DNA of 64,000 nucleotides from Novibacillus thermophilus (GCF_002005165.1 NZ_CP019699.1:1488001-1552000), one strand, 5' to 3'. Shown: positions 53,017-62,370, counted from the first letter of the stretch. Notes: a model not told the origin generated them from the letters alone. Program-made: numbers and translations.

Positions 53017-53038
53017 TGATAGACACCTCACTCTAACA

Positions 53039-53101
53039 ATCAAATATTTATTTGATTATAGTGTAATCGAATGATAATATCATAGTCAAATCATTATTTG
53101 A
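53039..53101. promoter_or_regulatory. Two CadC-type operators around the cad promoter
   Basis: ATCAAATATTTATTTGAT (53039-53056) and TCAAATCATTATTTGA (53086-53101) match the imperfect palindrome TCAAATA-N-TATTTGA bound by CadC. On the reverse strand a TATAAT lies between them, adjoining the first operator. Confidence 0.8.
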
Positions 53102-53163
53102 TTGTTTCCTAAGGCACTTAGGTTTATACCAAACTCTAGGAGGGATCTAGATAGCTCAGAATA

Positions 53164-53263
53164 CTCATCATGTTCGCTATCAGAATATGACGAGTTTCGG
53201 TATGATGAAGATATCCAACGCTGTTTTTTGGGATATTTAACTGCATTGAATCTCGTCATGTTC
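53164..53263. promoter_or_regulatory. Candidate TnpI internal recombination site
   Basis: CTCATCATGTTC (53164-53175) and GAATATGACGAG (53183-53194) form an imperfect 12-base inverted repeat around a seven-base spacer, the layout of a tyrosine recombinase core site. A further CTCGTCATGTTC lies at 53252-53263, like the accessory direct repeats of Tn4430-type resolution sites. It is directly upstream of the recombinase gene. Confidence 0.65.
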
Positions 53264-53292
53264 TACATGAGTGGATGGAGGGTGCTTGTAGA

Positions 53293-54234
53293 ATGAGCAA
53301 ACAAATCACACTGACCGATTATTATGCCTATTTGGAGAAGAAAGGATTGAGTAAATCGACTGTCGCAACTTATAGATCATCCATCAACCGTTTCGTTGCT
53401 TGGTTGGAACAGAAAGAGGCTCACGAAATGGCAGATGGAGGGCTGACTGCCTTGCAAAAGGCGTTTCAAAAACATATCCAACTGTTCAAAAAAACAGCAG
53501 GAAAAGATCTGAAATTAAAAGCAGGAACTATCAACCTTACCATTCGTCATTTAAAGCAGTGCTTCTCATGGATGTTAGCAAATAAGCTGGTTCCAGATAA
53601 TCCAGCCCAGGAAATCAAGTATATCCCAGAGGATCGATTAAAGACAAAATGGATCACAGAACAACAGGAGCGCAAATTATTTGCAGAATTACGGTTACTC
53701 CTAGGCAATCCGAAACAGTATCGGAAAGTGATTCGTGAATATGCCATGATCGCACTGATGTATTTCACCAGCGCGCGAGTAGAAGAATTATGCAATATTA
53801 AATTGGTCGACATTCAAATCAATGAGAGATCTGGCTGGGTTTACTTATATGGAAAAGACAACAAGCAGCGCAAAGTAGACCTAAACAAATCCATCCGCAA
53901 ATTATTGACACAATATTTAAACGAGTATGAAGGTAGCTTAAAAAGTGGATATCTCTTTGATTCACAACGGTCAGGTCAAGTGACCACTAGGGCGGTTCAG
54001 TATATCGTCGAAAATTACGCCAAACGACTCAATATGTCAAATCTCACTTGTCATGCATTACGGCATACCTGTTTACACAATCTTGTAAAGGCTGGAGTCC
54101 CTCTTTCAACCGTTGCGGAGATCGCTGGTCATTTGAAAGCAGATGGTACGCCTAATATTGATATGACTTTACGTTATATCAAACCTGGAGAAGAAGAAAA
54201 AGCTGATGCAATGGAAATGATTAGTTGGGATTAA
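53293..54234 (+). CDS. tnpI: TnpI-like tyrosine recombinase (Tn4430/Tn5401 type)
   Basis: A 313-residue tyrosine recombinase: SAM-like core-binding N-terminus (about 5-95) and a catalytic domain with the first Arg in TSARVEEL, HALRHT, GH, and the nucleophile Tyr in MTLRYI. The next gene is the start of a Tn3-type TnpA, which is the order in Tn4430 and Tn5401, where TnpI resolves cointegrates. ATG 53293 is eight bases after GGAGGGTG. The candidate recombination site lies just upstream. Confidence 0.85.
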   Translation: MSKQITLTDYYAYLEKKGLSKSTVATYRSSINRFVAWLEQKEAHEMADGGLTALQKAFQKHIQLFKKTAGKDLKLKAGTINLTIRHLKQCFSWMLANKLVPDNPAQEIKYIPEDRLKTKWITEQQERKLFAELRLLLGNPKQYRKVIREYAMIALMYFTSARVEELCNIKLVDIQINERSGWVYLYGKDNKQRKVDLNKSIRKLLTQYLNEYEGSLKSGYLFDSQRSGQVTTRAVQYIVENYAKRLNMSNLTCHALRHTCLHNLVKAGVPLSTVAEIAGHLKADGTPNIDMTLRYIKPGEEEKADAMEMISWD

Positions 54235-54261
54235 TCCATCCTAGAAGGAGAGAAGGAAACA

Positions 54262-54576
54262 TTGAGAGGAAAGGAACTTCTAACACCTGAGCAAAGACTT
54301 GAATTGATGCAGGTTCCTATGGACATTGATGAAAGAGATTTAGGCATTTATTATACGCTTACCTCACAGGATTTAATGTTTATTAAGAGTAGAAGAAGAG
54401 ACGTTAACCGGCTTGGAACAGCTATTCAAATTTGTGTCCTCCGTCATTTAGGTTGGTCACTCCCCAACATCAAAGTAATTCCAGACAAAGTGATTGAGTA
54501 CGTTGCTCGCCAACTTCAAGTGGATTCAAGCGTTTTTTCCAAATACGGCCAAAGAGAAAACCTGAATTATTCATAA
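54262..54576 (+). pseudogene. tnpA: Tn3-family transposase TnpA, N-terminal fragment
   Basis: The first hundred residues (ELLTPEQRLELMQVP ... YGQRE) match the DUF4158 N-terminal domain of Tn3-family transposases, normally near 980 residues. The IS1380 element begins at about 54561 and ends the frame after 104 codons, so the transposon can no longer move by itself. The GTG/TTG-type start is preceded by AGAAGGAGAGAAGG. Confidence 0.85.
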
Positions 54577-56215
54577 CCGCGTCTCAAATGTTTTAAAAAC
54601 CAGTTTCAAGCCTGATTTTTGTAAGTTTTTGGTTTCCCTAGATGTTTTCTCAAATATATTACCTAATCTACTGGAAAAACAGCAGGAAGTCATACGCTAG
54701 CTTTCATAATCGGCTGTAAAAGGGCATACTGATCCTGTGGTCAATGTGAATGCTATGAGATTGACTTTTCTAATATCATCTCATTCAACCAAACCGTGGG
54801 AGGTGATGGATGGTTCGTAAAGTCTGCCAATAAGCCTTTTGATACAGACAACTGCTGCACAGTTTAAATGTCAGATATCTGCCTGAACGAACCAGCTTTC
54901 CCGCGATCTTAAGCAACTTCAAACGGATGTTGTCGATACGATTTTTGTTCATCGTTCTAGGTAGACACAGTCGACGAAACCAGTTGTTGAAGTTATAGGC
55001 GAGCACCATGAGTTGCAGCTTTGTGGCGTTGCTGTAAAACGATGGACTGCTCATCTGATCGAAAGCAAAGCCGTTCTTGGCTTCTTTGATAAAGTTTTCC
55101 ATCGTGCCACGGTTCGCATAAAGCTTGACGATGTTTTTGGGTGAGAGCCCCATGTTGGTCACGATGAAGGTGTAGGTGAAGAAAAGCTCACCTTCCGGTT
55201 TCTCCATCTTGACCACCACACGACGCGGCTTATCCCAAGCACGTGCCTGGTAGTCAAATGATGTGTAAAACACCTTGGCTTCTGTCGTGTTCAGATCAAA
55301 CCGTTTCCAGAGTTCATCTTCAAATGGCTGTGCTTTTTGTTTCAACACGTTGTTTGCTTTTAAACGGATCACATAGTGGACATCATGTGTTTCCGCCAAT
55401 TGATAGAGAGCCGGGATGGCAAAACCGCTGTCCCCGCGTATGCATAGCGTTGCCCATGGACTTTGCTTCCGATATCGCTTGATTTCAGGGCCGACAAAGC
55501 GGACGACTTGCCGGGATGTGTACACATGACCAGCGCGCAGTTCTGCTTTGAGACAATCTCCAGTCAGTCCATCAAACATCATCAGGGGATGGTAACCCTG
55601 GGCTTGATAATGCGTGTTAAAGGCGGATCCATGCTGTTCACCATAGGTGGCCAAGTTGGTCGAGTCCAGATCCATCATGATGTTTTCCTTGGGTTGGATG
55701 ATATCGACTCGTTTTTGCATCAGTGAATTGACCGATTGCAACTGCTTCATCGTTTCCTTATCCAATTTCTGATTTAGCCGGGAAATGGTCGGTTGAGAAG
55801 CCAGGACTTCTTTACCCAAAATGGTGGTCAACACAGGTTCATGACGTAATTCATCGGCATGATCATCCGCATGATACCCGGCAATGTGCTGATAGATCTT
55901 TTGGATGATGACGTCATCGTTAAAATGGATGTGATGACTGTTTGGATCATTCACATTGAGGTGATCCGTGATCGCTTGACTGAGCCCGATTTTTTCATCA
56001 AATTCTTTATACAGTAACCAACCGGCATCTGAGGTCAGGTTTCCACCTTCAAAATTGACTTTCACACTTTTGTTGAAATGCATGGTCTGCTCGTTTACAC
56101 TATGCATAAGGGAGCCTCCTTGGTTTGTATTGGTTTTGGTCACTTTTACAATACCAAAGGTTGGGCTCCATTTCTATTTTTCACCCATTGGGTGAAAAGG
56201 TGGAATGCTTTTAAT
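54561..56215 (-). mobile_element. IS1380-family element, near-complete copy
   Basis: Starts where the Tn3 transposase is broken (54561) and runs to about 56215, where an IS21 element begins. It has one intact transposase gene. I could not find matching terminal inverted repeats, so the 5' end may have been cut by the IS21 insertion. Confidence 0.75.
54785..56107 (-). CDS. IS1380-family transposase
   Basis: A 440-residue DDE transposase. ATG 56107 (MHSVNEQTMHF) follows AAGGAGG; the longer in-frame start is less likely. Recognisable features include NLTSDAGWLLYKEFDEKIGL near the N-terminus, MMDLDSTNLATYG with a catalytic Asp, CIRGDSGFAIPALY, and YANRGTMENFIKEAKNGFAFD with the catalytic Glu, all typical of IS1380. 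Apparently intact, so it could move either copy in trans. Confidence 0.9.
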   Translation of the reverse strand: MHSVNEQTMHFNKSVKVNFEGGNLTSDAGWLLYKEFDEKIGLSQAITDHLNVNDPNSHHIHFNDDVIIQKIYQHIAGYHADDHADELRHEPVLTTILGKEVLASQPTISRLNQKLDKETMKQLQSVNSLMQKRVDIIQPKENIMMDLDSTNLATYGEQHGSAFNTHYQAQGYHPLMMFDGLTGDCLKAELRAGHVYTSRQVVRFVGPEIKRYRKQSPWATLCIRGDSGFAIPALYQLAETHDVHYVIRLKANNVLKQKAQPFEDELWKRFDLNTTEAKVFYTSFDYQARAWDKPRRVVVKMEKPEGELFFTYTFIVTNMGLSPKNIVKLYANRGTMENFIKEAKNGFAFDQMSSPSFYSNATKLQLMVLAYNFNNWFRRLCLPRTMNKNRIDNIRLKLLKIAGKLVRSGRYLTFKLCSSCLYQKAYWQTLRTIHHLPRFG

Positions 56216-56304
56216 TGTAAATAACGGTGGTAAAATCCCCAATAGTAACAGTTGAAAATTCCCCACCAAAAACGGACAATCTCTCCGGGAGGAGAGAAAC
56301 GTCC

Positions 56305-57546
56305 ATGATCAAGAATGGGGAGTTTTTTATGATCAAAGACATGAAGCAAAAGGGGATGAACATTACCCAAATCGCTAATGAACTGGGGCGCGATCGCAAA
56401 ACAATTCGGCGCTGGCTGGAGGAAGATGCCCCACGGAGCTATCACCGAATAAAGAAACAGCCAAGTAAGTTGGATCCGTACAAAGACTACATTCGTCAGC
56501 GGATGGAGGAGGGATGCCTGAACGGTGCCGTAATTCTCGATGAAATCCGCGCCAATGGTTACACAGGTGGCGCGACCTTGCTACGAGACTTCATGCGCCC
56601 GCTTCGCCCGGTCATCGGGGAAAAGGCCACCGTTCGCTTTGAAACACCGCCCGGCGAACAAGCCCAAGTGGATTGGGGGCGTGTCAGCGTCGACTGGAAC
56701 GGCCGAAAAAAACGGTTGTACATCTTTACCATGGTCCTGTGCTACTCGCGGATGCTATACGTCGAATTTACGGAAGACGAGAAACTGGAAACCCTCATGG
56801 GTTGCCATCTACGCGCGATGCAGTATTTTAACGGGATCACACGAACGGTTCTGTACGACAACATGAAAACGGTGGTGACCGGTCAGGATGAGAACGGGGG
56901 AGTCATTTGGAACGAGCGGTTTGCGGCCTTTGCCGCACATCACGGCTTCATCCTCAAACGCTGTCAACCTTACCGCGCCCGAACAAAAGGGAAAGTGGAA
57001 AACGGCGTGAAATACGTCAAACACAACTTCTGGCCGCGTGTGCGGGAATTCGAGGGCCTTCACGACCTGAACCTACAGGCACGGCGCTGGATGGATACCG
57101 TGGCAAACGTGCGGGTGCACGGCACGACCCATGAAGTCCCGCTGGAACGTTGGCGCAAAGAGGGACTGAAACGTTTTAACTTCGTGCCGTTTGAAACCGT
57201 CGAACGCCATCGCCGCAAAGTGAGCGCCGACAGTTTAGTCTCGTACCAGGCGAATCGTTATTCCGTTCCGTTTGAATGGGTCGGGCAAACCGTGTCTCTT
57301 CAAGATGACAAAAACGGCTGGATCCGGATTTACGCAGGTGGGACACTCATCGCGGAGCACATGAAAGCGAGCGGCCGCCATCAAGTCGTCTTCCATCTTG
57401 AACATATAAAAGGGCTCCGGCAACATCCCACAAGGCGGCCTGCCGAATACCAACCGCGCCTTGTGTCGTCACCGGTGCCGGAAGTGAGCGAACGATCCCT
57501 TGAAGATTACGATCAGTTCGCGGAAGAGGCGGCGATCCTGTCATGA
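56305..57546 (+). CDS. istA: IS21-family transposase IstA
   Basis: A 413-residue DDE transposase: helix-turn-helix (MNITQIANELGRDRKTIRRWL, about 17-37), catalytic core with AQVDWGR (first Asp), VLYDNMKT (second Asp) and GKVENGVKY (Glu). ATG 56305 after GGGAGGAGAG is preferred over the upstream in-frame ATG. Its stop overlaps the istB start by four bases. Confidence 0.93.
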   Translation: MIKNGEFFMIKDMKQKGMNITQIANELGRDRKTIRRWLEEDAPRSYHRIKKQPSKLDPYKDYIRQRMEEGCLNGAVILDEIRANGYTGGATLLRDFMRPLRPVIGEKATVRFETPPGEQAQVDWGRVSVDWNGRKKRLYIFTMVLCYSRMLYVEFTEDEKLETLMGCHLRAMQYFNGITRTVLYDNMKTVVTGQDENGGVIWNERFAAFAAHHGFILKRCQPYRARTKGKVENGVKYVKHNFWPRVREFEGLHDLNLQARRWMDTVANVRVHGTTHEVPLERWRKEGLKRFNFVPFETVERHRRKVSADSLVSYQANRYSVPFEWVGQTVSLQDDKNGWIRIYAGGTLIAEHMKASGRHQVVFHLEHIKGLRQHPTRRPAEYQPRLVSSPVPEVSERSLEDYDQFAEEAAILS

Positions 57547-58112
57547 ATGAGGATCGCCTGCAAGCGGCGTTCAAACAACTGGGTTGGGTGAGAATTCCGG
57601 AAATCCTCCACCAACACGCTGAAGAAGCCGCCAAGCACAATATAGCGTATACCGAGTTCCTTGACAATCTCATACAGGAAGAATTAATGGCGAAACAGGA
57701 TCGACTCATCCAAACAAGGAAACGCCTTGCCCGCCTCCCGTTTCATAAAACCCTTGAGGACTTTGAGTTTTCCTTTCAGCCCTCGATTGACGAAAAAAGG
57801 GTGCGGGAACTCGCTACCTTACGGTTTATGGGCCATCAAGAGAACCTCGTGTTTCTCGGCCCGCCGGGTGTTGGAAAGACCCACCTAGCGGTAGCGATCG
57901 GTCTTGAAGCAATTAAAGCGCGTCATACCGTCTACTTCACCACGGCTCATGACATGATCCAGGTGTTGGAAGAGGCGCACCATCGCAACCAAATCCACAA
58001 GAAGTTACAGGTATATACCAAGCCGGATCTATTGATCATCGACGAAATGGGTTACCGTCGGATGGATGAAACAGCGGCCCACTTCTTTTTTCAAATCATA
58101 TCCGAACGCTAG
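57543..58112 (+). pseudogene. istB: IS21-family helper ATPase IstB, truncated
   Basis: The first 189 residues of an IstB/DnaC-like AAA+ ATPase, normally about 250. Walker A GPPGVGKTHLA and Walker B LLIIDEMGY are present. The frame ends at TAG within the conserved ISERYERGS segment: the DNA reads ISER-stop-RGSI, which fits a three-base loss turning TAT-GAG into TAG. About five codons later the IS110 element begins. The helper is probably inactive. Confidence 0.85.
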
Positions 58113-58161
58113 AGAGGGAGCATTCCTGTAATGAAGAAAATTGAGGTTTAACAAAAAAGAG

Positions 58162-58222
58162 CCTCCTTGGTATAGTACGGGATGTCGATGACATCGACTC
58201 CTAAATTCAAAACCCAAGGAGG
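58162..58222 (+). promoter_or_regulatory. Leader hairpin masking the IS110 transposase ribosome binding site
   Basis: CCTCCTTGG (58162-58170) is perfectly complementary to CCAAGGAGG (58214-58222), which is the ribosome binding site for GTG 58230. A nested GATGTC/GACATC hairpin lies at 58181-58195. Transcripts entering from outside would fold this way and block translation. Confidence 0.7.
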
Positions 58223-58229
58223 ATTCGAA

Positions 58230-59513
58230 GTGAATTATAACCGGAATAAGAAATTGAAGCAAATCACACCGGAGACATTAGTTGTAGGGATTGACATTGC
58301 GAAAGAAAAGCACGTCGCCCGAGCAGTCGATGACCGAGGGTATGAGTTTGGTAAGCGATTGGTTTTTGAAAACAACATAACGGGCTTTGAGCGATTATTA
58401 GCTTGGGTGTCCGAGAAGCAACAGGCATATGAAAAAACACATGTGATCCTCGGTTGTGAACCGACCGGACACTATTGGTTCAATCTCGCCTATTTCGCCA
58501 AGGCGAAAGAAATCCCGTTTGTCGTCGTCAATCCGATGCATGTGAAAAAAGCGAAGGAGCTCGATGACAATTCGCCATCTAAAACAGATACAAAAGACGC
58601 CCACGTCATCGCCCAATTGATCACAGACGGCCGATACGCCGTACCGAACCTGCAAGAGGGTGTATATGCCGAACTGCGGGAAGGCCTTAAAATTCGCGAT
58701 CAGCTGTCGAAAGATTTGCAGATCATCACCGGTCGGATTGACAACTGGCTCGATCGTTATTTTCCGGAATTCCGGAGAGTGTTTAAAGATTGGGATGGCA
58801 AAGCCGCTTGGTACACCCTGAGCCATTTCCCATTGCCGGCAGAGATCACTGCCATATCGGCAGAAGACCTGGTGAGGGAGTGGAAACAGGTCGCCCAGCG
58901 AGGCATCGGAATCAAACGGGCCCATACACTGCGGCAAGCAGCTGAGCGTTCCATCGGATTAACCGTCGGAACGCGGATGGCCAAACGTGCCCTGCAAAGT
59001 TTGCTCAAACAATACGAGCATCTTCAAGAAAGCATCGCAAGCATCGATGAAGAGATGGAGCAGCTGGTCAAAGTGATTCCAGGAACTGAAGAGATGATCG
59101 CCATGAAGGGCGTTAACGTTTTGACCGTGGCCACCTTTTTCGGCGAGGTTGGAGACATCGCCCACTATGAACATCCACGCCAGATCCAACGCCTTGCCGG
59201 GCTGAGCTTAACCGTACACCAATCGGGGAAATGCAAAGGTCAGACCCACATCACCAAGCGTGGACGCAGGCGACTGCGCAAAGCCTTATATCTCGTGGTT
59301 CGTCCGCTCGTTGTGCATAATGCGGCCTTTAAAGCCTTGCACGAATACTATACAACGCGGCAAGAACACCCGCTTAAGAAACAAGAATCGCTCATTGCCC
59401 TGAGTTGTAAACTCATCCGCGTGTTTTTTGCAATGGCCAAGAAACGATACCGGTTTGACGGCGAGAAAATGCTGCGAGACATGCCTCAGTTTTCCATACA
59501 GGAAGCAGCTTAA
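58230..59513 (+). CDS. IS110-family DEDD transposase (recombinase)
   Basis: A 427-residue protein starting GTG 58230, seven bases after CCAAGGAGG. The N-terminal RuvC-like domain shows VGIDIAKEKH (Asp), GCEPTGHYW (Glu) and DTKDAHVIAQL (Asp pair). The C-terminal Tnp_20 domain has the helix-hairpin-helix-like MKGVNVLTVATFFGEVGD and the Ser region GLSLTVHQSGKCKG. IS110 enzymes act with an element-encoded bridge or seek RNA. Appears intact. Confidence 0.92.
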   Translation: MNYNRNKKLKQITPETLVVGIDIAKEKHVARAVDDRGYEFGKRLVFENNITGFERLLAWVSEKQQAYEKTHVILGCEPTGHYWFNLAYFAKAKEIPFVVVNPMHVKKAKELDDNSPSKTDTKDAHVIAQLITDGRYAVPNLQEGVYAELREGLKIRDQLSKDLQIITGRIDNWLDRYFPEFRRVFKDWDGKAAWYTLSHFPLPAEITAISAEDLVREWKQVAQRGIGIKRAHTLRQAAERSIGLTVGTRMAKRALQSLLKQYEHLQESIASIDEEMEQLVKVIPGTEEMIAMKGVNVLTVATFFGEVGDIAHYEHPRQIQRLAGLSLTVHQSGKCKGQTHITKRGRRRLRKALYLVVRPLVVHNAAFKALHEYYTTRQEHPLKKQESLIALSCKLIRVFFAMAKKRYRFDGEKMLRDMPQFSIQEAA

Positions 59514-59760
59514 AAGAAAAAGTTAGGGAGTAGGCAACCTTTCGTTTGACACTCAAGGACGGTGGGAACACAATCGAAGCGCAGAGCCGAACCATATTTT
59601 CACCATCAGGGCCCAGACCCCGTAAAGGAGCAAAGTCGGCCTCCACCTCATGGATATGCCGGACGAAGGAATGTGAGGAGAAAATCCCGTGAGCCATGGG
59701 AGGGTAAGCGACCATGAGCTGAGTGGAGAAGAGATGCGCGATCATAAATAATTTTGAAAA
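59514..59760 (+). ncRNA. IS110 3' non-coding region, candidate bridge/seek RNA
   Basis: After the transposase stop there are about 250 GC-rich bases without a gene, up to an abrupt AT-rich change near 59745. Local complementarity is plentiful, for example CCTCCACCTCATGG against CCATGGGAGG. In IS1111-type members of the family a guide RNA is encoded downstream of the gene. The role here is inferred; exact ends unknown. From 59760 to 59900 nothing further was seen. Confidence 0.45.
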
Positions 59761-59927
59761 TTCCATTACAGGAGTTTTAGGGCATTACTCTTCACTCTAT
59801 CGGAATATTCCGAAAAGAGGACTTTCTGGTAAAAGCCATGAAAAAGCTTCGAAATAAGTTCCTATGAAAATTTGAGAATGAACGAGCATGTTAAAGAAAA
59901 TTATTTATTTCAAGAGGGAGGATGAAC

Positions 59928-60524
59928 ATGGCATTATTTAAAAGTAAAATGATGATAGCATCAGGGATTCTTACACTCTTATTGGCTGGTTGCCAAAGCG
60001 GAGGAGAAACAGAGGATCAAACACAACAGGACTCCAAAGTGGAAGAAAACACTGAGCAAAAGGCCCAAGAAGAAGAGCATAATATGCATGAGATGCATAG
60101 TAGTTCCGGAGAGGTCCCGGAAGGACTTCAGGAAGCTGAAGATCCTAAATTCCCTGTCGGGAGTACAGCAATGATGCACGCTGATCATATGCCCGGCATG
60201 AACGGTGTGGAGGCAACAATTAGTGGAGCCTTTGATACGACTGCCTATGCAGTCACCTATACTCCGACTACCGGCGGTGAACCAGTGGAAAACCATAAAT
60301 GGGTCATCCATGAGGAGCTAGTTGATCCGGGAGAAGCCCCCCTTGAACCGGGAACAGAAGTAACAATGAATGCTGACCATATGGAAGGCATGGACGGAGC
60401 TACCGCAACGATTGACTCCGCCGAACAGACAACTGTTTATATGGTCGACTTCACGCCAAAAGACAGCGATCAGGAAGTGAAGAACCATAAATGGGTAACT
60501 GAAAATGAACTTTCAGCTGAATGA
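59928..60524 (+). CDS. YdhK-like lipoprotein (DUF1541), two domain repeats
   Basis: A 198-residue lipoprotein. ATG 59928 is six bases after GAGGGAGG. Signal peptide with lipobox LLAGC (Cys about 22), then an acidic linker with a His/Met cluster, then two tandem DUF1541 repeats: 'GSTAMMHADHMPGMNGVEATI' and 'GTEVTMNADHMEGMDGATATI' type segments, each ending NHKWV. Met/His-rich surface proteins of this kind are linked to copper handling, and a multicopper oxidase follows. Confidence 0.88.
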   Translation: MALFKSKMMIASGILTLLLAGCQSGGETEDQTQQDSKVEENTEQKAQEEEHNMHEMHSSSGEVPEGLQEAEDPKFPVGSTAMMHADHMPGMNGVEATISGAFDTTAYAVTYTPTTGGEPVENHKWVIHEELVDPGEAPLEPGTEVTMNADHMEGMDGATATIDSAEQTTVYMVDFTPKDSDQEVKNHKWVTENELSAE

Positions 60525-60867
60525 CAATTTAAACAAATGACTCAATAGACAGTGATTAATCTGGAGACCAAATGAATATTTTGGAAAAACAAGAAAAAGT
60601 AACCTTTCACATCTATGATTGGAAGGTTACTTTTTCTTGTATCGTCTACTTTCCTATTTAACAAGAGATTCATCTATGTAAACACGGTTAGCTCAGGACG
60701 ACAAAAAGGTCTGATCAAGGGCAAATTCCCCACCATATAAACATCTTTTCCTTAGGGTCCCCATAAAAGTTTCAAAACAACTATGTTTTTTCAATTTAAA
60801 TGCATAAATTCTTCATATTTTTTTGTTAATCTACAAGAGAATCATCTAGAGAAGAGGGAAATAATTG
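60525..60867. other. Intergenic stretch with a bidirectional terminator
   Basis: The 343-base gap contains the terminator at 60589-60640 and, after about 60660, an AT-rich sequence leading to the multicopper oxidase gene. No gene and no clear promoter could be fixed. Confidence 0.6.
60589..60640. terminator. Strong bidirectional terminator
   Basis: An 18-base perfect inverted repeat, ACAAGAAAAAGTAACCTT with AAGGTTACTTTTTCTTGT, 16-base loop. A-rich and T-rich flanks allow function on both strands. Confidence 0.85.
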
Positions 60868-62370
60868 ATGGGAATAAAAACTAAGATCACCGCATTTATG
60901 ATTAGTTTACTAGTCATTAGCGGGTGCAGTAGTAATAGCTCACAGTCTGTCGAAGAAGTAGATCATTCTAATATGAATGAAGAAATGGATCATTCTACTA
61001 TGAATCAAGACGAGATGGAAAATGAACATATGAGTCATGATGAGGTGGTAAGTTTAAACGACTCTACCGGGGAAAATGAATTGAAAATCCCTTCCGTGCT
61101 AGAACATGATGATGAAAAAGGGTCCGTGTACACTGTTCGGGCACAAAAAGGAAAAACGGAAATATTCGATGGAACTGAAACGGTAACATATGGATACAAC
61201 GGGTCGTTTTTAGGACCGATGATTCGTTTAGAGAAAGGTGATACTGTTAAAATTAAAACGGTCAATGAACTAGATGAGGAGACAACTTTTCATTGGCACG
61301 GGCTGGAAGTAGCGGGGAGCGCAGATGGTGGACCACATGAATCCCTAAAACCCGGAGAAGAAAAGGTGATCGAGTTTAAAGTGGAACAAGAAGCGTCAAC
61401 GCTATGGTTCCATCCCCATCCAGAAGGAAAAACCGCTGAACAGGTATATAATGGACTCGCGGGATTGATTTATATCGAAGATGATAATTCAAAGAGTCTT
61501 GGATTGCCAAATGAGTATGGGAAAAATGATATTCCCTTGATTTTTCAAGATAGAACATTTGATGATAAGAAACAATTGAATTTCAGCGCTGCAATGAATG
61601 ATGACGGAACAATCGGCGATACATTATTGATCAATGGAACGTTGAATCCGAAGTTGGCTGTAAACAAAGAGAAAGTACGTCTCCGTTTATTAAATGGATC
61701 TAATGCAAGAAATTACACATTTAAATTGAATACTGGAGATTCCTTTGTTCAAATCGCAACGGATGGGGGGTTCTTAAATAAACCGGTAACACTAAAAGAA
61801 ATTACACTGACCCCATCTGAACGAGCAGAGATAGTTATAGACTTTTCACAGCTTGATACAGAAAATGAGTTGGCGTTAATAAATGAGGATGGATCTATTC
61901 TTTTACCATTTGAGGTTTCTGATCAGAATGGAAAGGTTAGCGAGATTCCAGGTGAAATGAATAATTTTTCAATTACTGAAGAAGAGAAGAGCTTGCCAGT
62001 TACAAAAAAGTTGGAACTCTTTGGGATGATGGACCAGGTTACGATAAATGGAAAGAAATTTGACCCAGAAAGAATTGATTTCACACAACAGCAAGGGGAA
62101 ACTGAAGTATGGGAAATATACAATAAACCGGACGAGATGGGCGGAATGATACATCCGTTCCACATTCACGGCGCTCAATTTAAAATACTTTCCAGAAATG
62201 GAGAAGAACCACCGGAAAATGAACGGGGCTGGAAAGACAGTATTTCTATTCACCCAGATGAGACAGTTAAAATAGCTATACAATTTAAGCATAAGGGTGT
62301 GTATATGTTCCATTGTCATATTCTTGAACACGAAGACAATGGCATGATGGGACAGGTAAAAGTGGAATAA
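60868..62370 (+). CDS. Multicopper oxidase lipoprotein
   Basis: A 500-residue exported laccase/CueO-like enzyme. Lipobox VISGC (Cys about 20) is followed by a His/Met-rich region (DHSNMNEEMDHSTMNQDEM) likely to bind copper. Copper ligands: HWHG, WFHPHPEG, HPFHIHG and HCHILEHEDNGMM, giving the type 1, 2 and 3 sites. It probably oxidises Cu(I) to the less toxic Cu(II) outside the membrane. ATG 60868 follows AGAGGG; TTG 60865 is an alternative. Paired with the YdhK-like gene. Confidence 0.93.
   Translation: MGIKTKITAFMISLLVISGCSSNSSQSVEEVDHSNMNEEMDHSTMNQDEMENEHMSHDEVVSLNDSTGENELKIPSVLEHDDEKGSVYTVRAQKGKTEIFDGTETVTYGYNGSFLGPMIRLEKGDTVKIKTVNELDEETTFHWHGLEVAGSADGGPHESLKPGEEKVIEFKVEQEASTLWFHPHPEGKTAEQVYNGLAGLIYIEDDNSKSLGLPNEYGKNDIPLIFQDRTFDDKKQLNFSAAMNDDGTIGDTLLINGTLNPKLAVNKEKVRLRLLNGSNARNYTFKLNTGDSFVQIATDGGFLNKPVTLKEITLTPSERAEIVIDFSQLDTENELALINEDGSILLPFEVSDQNGKVSEIPGEMNNFSITEEEKSLPVTKKLELFGMMDQVTINGKKFDPERIDFTQQQGETEVWEIYNKPDEMGGMIHPFHIHGAQFKILSRNGEEPPENERGWKDSISIHPDETVKIAIQFKHKGVYMFHCHILEHEDNGMMGQVKVE

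Larger units (their letters stand above)
56216..58121 (+). mobile_element. IS21-family element, 3'-truncated
   Basis: The left end starts near TGTAAATAACGG (56216), with two related sub-repeats (GTAAAATCCCCA and GAAAATTCCCCA) as in IS21 terminal regions, then istA and a broken istB. The right end is missing; an IS110 element follows. Confidence 0.8.

Noticed and set aside
53102-53292. Possible small gene in the gap before tnpI
   Set aside because: The in-frame stretch has no ribosome binding site, and the repeats are better explained as a recombination site.
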